Shown one piece after another: positions 3,578-5,581 of a DNA stretch of 5,581 bases. The DNA is from Desulfovibrionales bacterium. GTDB lineage: Bacteria; Desulfobacterota; Desulfovibrionia; Desulfovibrionales; Desulfomicrobiaceae. The translations under genes and the position numbers were made by a program. Within the stretch, counting starts at the first letter, position 1, and every line of letters starts with the position of its first letter. The notes beneath the pieces are model-generated. The model worked only from the letters and a program-made list of their open reading frames with translations. It had not been told where the DNA came from and did no database searches. The DNA lies in contig JAAYGZ010000377.1 in NCBI GenBank assembly GCA_012727515.1, positions 1 through 5,581 on the forward strand, written 5' to 3'.

Positions 3578-5581
3578 ATCCGTTTATTTCTGCCTGTACC
3601 GCACACAATGATTCTGCCATGCGCACAGCAGCCACTGCGTCAGCAGCATAGCCGTGAGCGCCAATACGCTGGGCATAGGCATGGGTAACCACGGCCCCGC
3701 CAATCATCACTTTGCAGGCCAAACCACGCTCGCGCACCAGGTGCAGGGTATCTTCCATGCGCACCATGGTTGTGGTCATCAGGGCAGACAGACCAATGAT
3801 CTGGGCCTGGTGATGCTGGGCAGCGTCAACAATATCGCGTGCAGGCACGTCCTTGCCAAGATCAATCACTGTATAGCCGAAATTGCGCAGCATAAGGCAG
3901 ACAATGTTTTTGCCTATATCATGAATATCGCCTTCAACAGTGGCCATAACAATAGTTGCTTTAGGCTCCTGGCCCTCTGTGGTCAGCAAATGTTTGATTG
4001 AGTCAAAACCCTGCTGCATGGCTTCGGCAGAGCGCAGCAACTGGGGCAAGAAATATTCCTTGCGCTCATACTTGTCGCCCACAATGGTGATGGCCGGGAT
4101 CATTTCCTCATTGACCAGGGCAAAGGGGTTATCACCAGCTGCTATCCTTTCGGCCAGCAAGGACACAACGCGATCTTTCTGACCTTTGATAATGGCAGCA
4201 GCAATGGGTGAACCATGCTCTTCTGCCTGTGCACCAGAAGCGCTCACAGCAGGAGTTCCAGGTGTCCAGTCAGCATAGGCAGCGATAAACTGTGTGGCCT
4301 GCGCGTCCCGGCCCAGCAGGACTTCTGCGGCGTACATACTTTCGCGCAAGCGGGCCACATTGGGATTGGCAATGCACGAGGTCAGCCCTGCGCTCATGGC
4401 CATGGCCGCAAATGTGCCGTTGATCAGTTCCCTGGCTGGCAGGCCAAAAGAAATATTGGATAAACCCATGGTCGTGCCCAGGTTCCAGTGCTCTTTGCAA
4501 TAGCGGATCACCTCCAGACAGGCCAGAGCGGCCTCTGGTTTGGAGGAAACCGTCAGGGCCAGAGCATCCACCAGGATAAGCGAACGCGGAATGCCCAGAG
4601 CCTCGGCCCGCACCAGCATATCTTCAATAATGCTCAGACGTTCTGCTGCGCGCACAGGCAGTTTGCGCCCTTTAATGGGCAAAAGAATAAATGGTGCGCC
4701 ATAATCCCGGCACACAGGGCCAAGCACATCCAGACGGTCGCCTTCTCCGCTGATGGAATTTACCAATGCCGAACCAGCATAGGCATCCAGACCAGCGCGC
4801 ATGGCGTCTGTATTGCTTGTGTCCAGGCACAGGGGAGCAGGGCAGGCACTGGACAAGGCCAGCACTGCCTTGGGCAGGATACGTATTTCATCCACCATGG
4901 GCGCGCCAACATTAACATCCAGCAGGGTCGCGCCCTGGGCGATCTGTTCGTCAGCAAAGGTCAGCACGCGGGAAATTTCTTCACGCTGTAATTCAGCGGT
5001 AAGCTCGGCCTTGCCCGTGGGATTGATGCGCTCGCCAATAATACGGCACGGGCGGTCAAAGCCAAATTCCACAGCAGTGCTGCGCGAAGTCACTACCAGG
5101 CACGGAGGATTGGCGCGCACGAATTTTTCAGACACGCGCTGCCCGCATATATCAGCCAGAACCCGGATATGAGCGGGTGTGGTTCCACAGCATCCCCCCA
5201 GGCACTGCACGCCCTCATCCAGCAAGGCTGCCACAGTACGTCCAAAAGGCTCTGCCTCCAGACGAAAAACCGTGGTCCCCTGAATCAGTTCAGGCAGCCC
5301 GGCATTGGGCTGAATAAGCAGGGGCAGATCTGTGACCTGACGCATGGCCCTGGCCACTTCCAGCAATTGTTCCGGCCCTGCGCTGCAATTAGAGGCCAGC
5401 AGGTCCACGCCCATGTTGGTCATGGTCTGGGCAAAAACAGCAGGGGATGTTCCAGTCAGGCTGACCCCGTCTTCAAAAGTCATGCTCATGGCCACAGGCA
5501 GGTCACAGACTTCCCGGGCGGCCACAACAACAGCCCTGGCCTCAGCCAGGTCAAAATGCGTTTCCCCCAGAATAAGATCAA
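3576..5581 (-). CDS. metH: Cobalamin-dependent methionine synthase, short form without reactivation domain (5' end outside window)
   Basis: The reading frame is open to the right edge, so the start is missing; about 668 codons are present. It transfers a methyl group from methyl-tetrahydrofolate through cobalamin to homocysteine, giving methionine, in the cytoplasm. From the N-terminal side: the second half of the homocysteine/zinc domain (about 5581-5130), with its cysteine ligands in SNCSAG (codon 5385-5387) and GGCCGTTP (codons 5187-5192). Next is the pterin-binding barrel (about 5060-4290), with GERINPTGK, LLDVNVGAP, LCLDTSN and NSISGEGD. Then the four-helix B12 cap (about 4200-4020), and the B12-binding fold (about 3965-3580) with GDIHDIGKN, whose His (codon 3921-3923) is the cobalt ligand. 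The protein ends about 114 residues after that His, so the S-adenosylmethionine-binding reactivation domain of E. coli MetH is absent. The GTG at 5525 is not the start: homologous residues (LGETHFDLAEARAV) continue upstream of it. First visible gene of the operon. Confidence 0.92.
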   Translation of the reverse strand, partial: DLILGETHFDLAEARAVVVAAREVCDLPVAMSMTFEDGVSLTGTSPAVFAQTMTNMGVDLLASNCSAGPEQLLEVARAMRQVTDLPLLIQPNAGLPELIQGTTVFRLEAEPFGRTVAALLDEGVQCLGGCCGTTPAHIRVLADICGQRVSEKFVRANPPCLVVTSRSTAVEFGFDRPCRIIGERINPTGKAELTAELQREEISRVLTFADEQIAQGATLLDVNVGAPMVDEIRILPKAVLALSSACPAPLCLDTSNTDAMRAGLDAYAGSALVNSISGEGDRLDVLGPVCRDYGAPFILLPIKGRKLPVRAAERLSIIEDMLVRAEALGIPRSLILVDALALTVSSKPEAALACLEVIRYCKEHWNLGTTMGLSNISFGLPARELINGTFAAMAMSAGLTSCIANPNVARLRESMYAAEVLLGRDAQATQFIAAYADWTPGTPAVSASGAQAEEHGSPIAAAIIKGQKDRVVSLLAERIAAGDNPFALVNEEMIPAITIVGDKYERKEYFLPQLLRSAEAMQQGFDSIKHLLTTEGQEPKATIVMATVEGDIHDIGKNIVCLMLRNFGYTVIDLGKDVPARDIVDAAQHHQAQIIGLSALMTTTMVRMEDTLHLVRERGLACKVMIGGAVVTHAYAQRIGAHGYAADAVAAVRMAESLCAVQAEING

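Noticed and set aside
4488..4991. A 167-codon plus-strand frame inside metH
   Set aside because: It is antisense to the pterin-binding domain of metH, has no recognisable domain, and is rich in Gln/His as is usual for such shadows.
5523..5525. GTG at 5525 as the start of metH
   Set aside because: The residues encoded upstream of it (5526-5579) continue the homocysteine-binding domain without a break, so the gene starts beyond the window.

Overview
The window looks like ordinary chromosome of a Desulfovibrio-type sulfate reducer (Desulfovibrionaceae). This rests on gene content: a short cobalamin-dependent MetH, a single-domain ArgA-like acetyltransferase ending in a Cys-x-x-Cys...Cys tail, an Hpt, and an MJ0042 zinc-ribbon/DUF3426 membrane protein in one operon. 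It is recognition from memory, not a database match. Composition is moderately GC-rich, except for the AT-rich gene end at the left edge.

Left part (1-727): the last 53 codons of an unrecognised plus-strand gene end at 164 and face pgpA, on the minus strand at 233-727. The two converge on one perfect 15-bp hairpin (177-211) that can terminate both. PgpA makes phosphatidylglycerol from its phosphate in the membrane.

Middle part (728-1514): a single tRNA-Arg with anticodon CCG (919-995) has its own promoter (TTGACA at 881) and its own terminator (1004-1039). Beyond it, on the minus strand, is a small cysteine-rich gene (1083-1406) with two copies of a CxxC...C...C motif. It is cut off from the next operon by that operon's terminator (1467-1492).

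Right part (1515-5581): four minus-strand genes in tight order, read from right to left. They are a truncated metH (5' end outside the window), an argA-like GNAT, hpt, and a zinc-ribbon/DUF3426 single-pass membrane protein. The gaps are 9, 25 and 44 bases, with no internal terminator and one at the end. The stop codon of metH lies inside the ribosome binding site of the argA-like gene, so those two are probably translationally coupled. The operon joins one-carbon/methionine metabolism, arginine precursor synthesis and purine salvage with a membrane protein of unknown role.

I found no CRISPR array, insertion sequence, phage gene or toxin-antitoxin pair. The least explained item is the small duplicated cysteine-motif protein at 1083-1406. 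The MetH lacking a reactivation domain is the best biochemical question.
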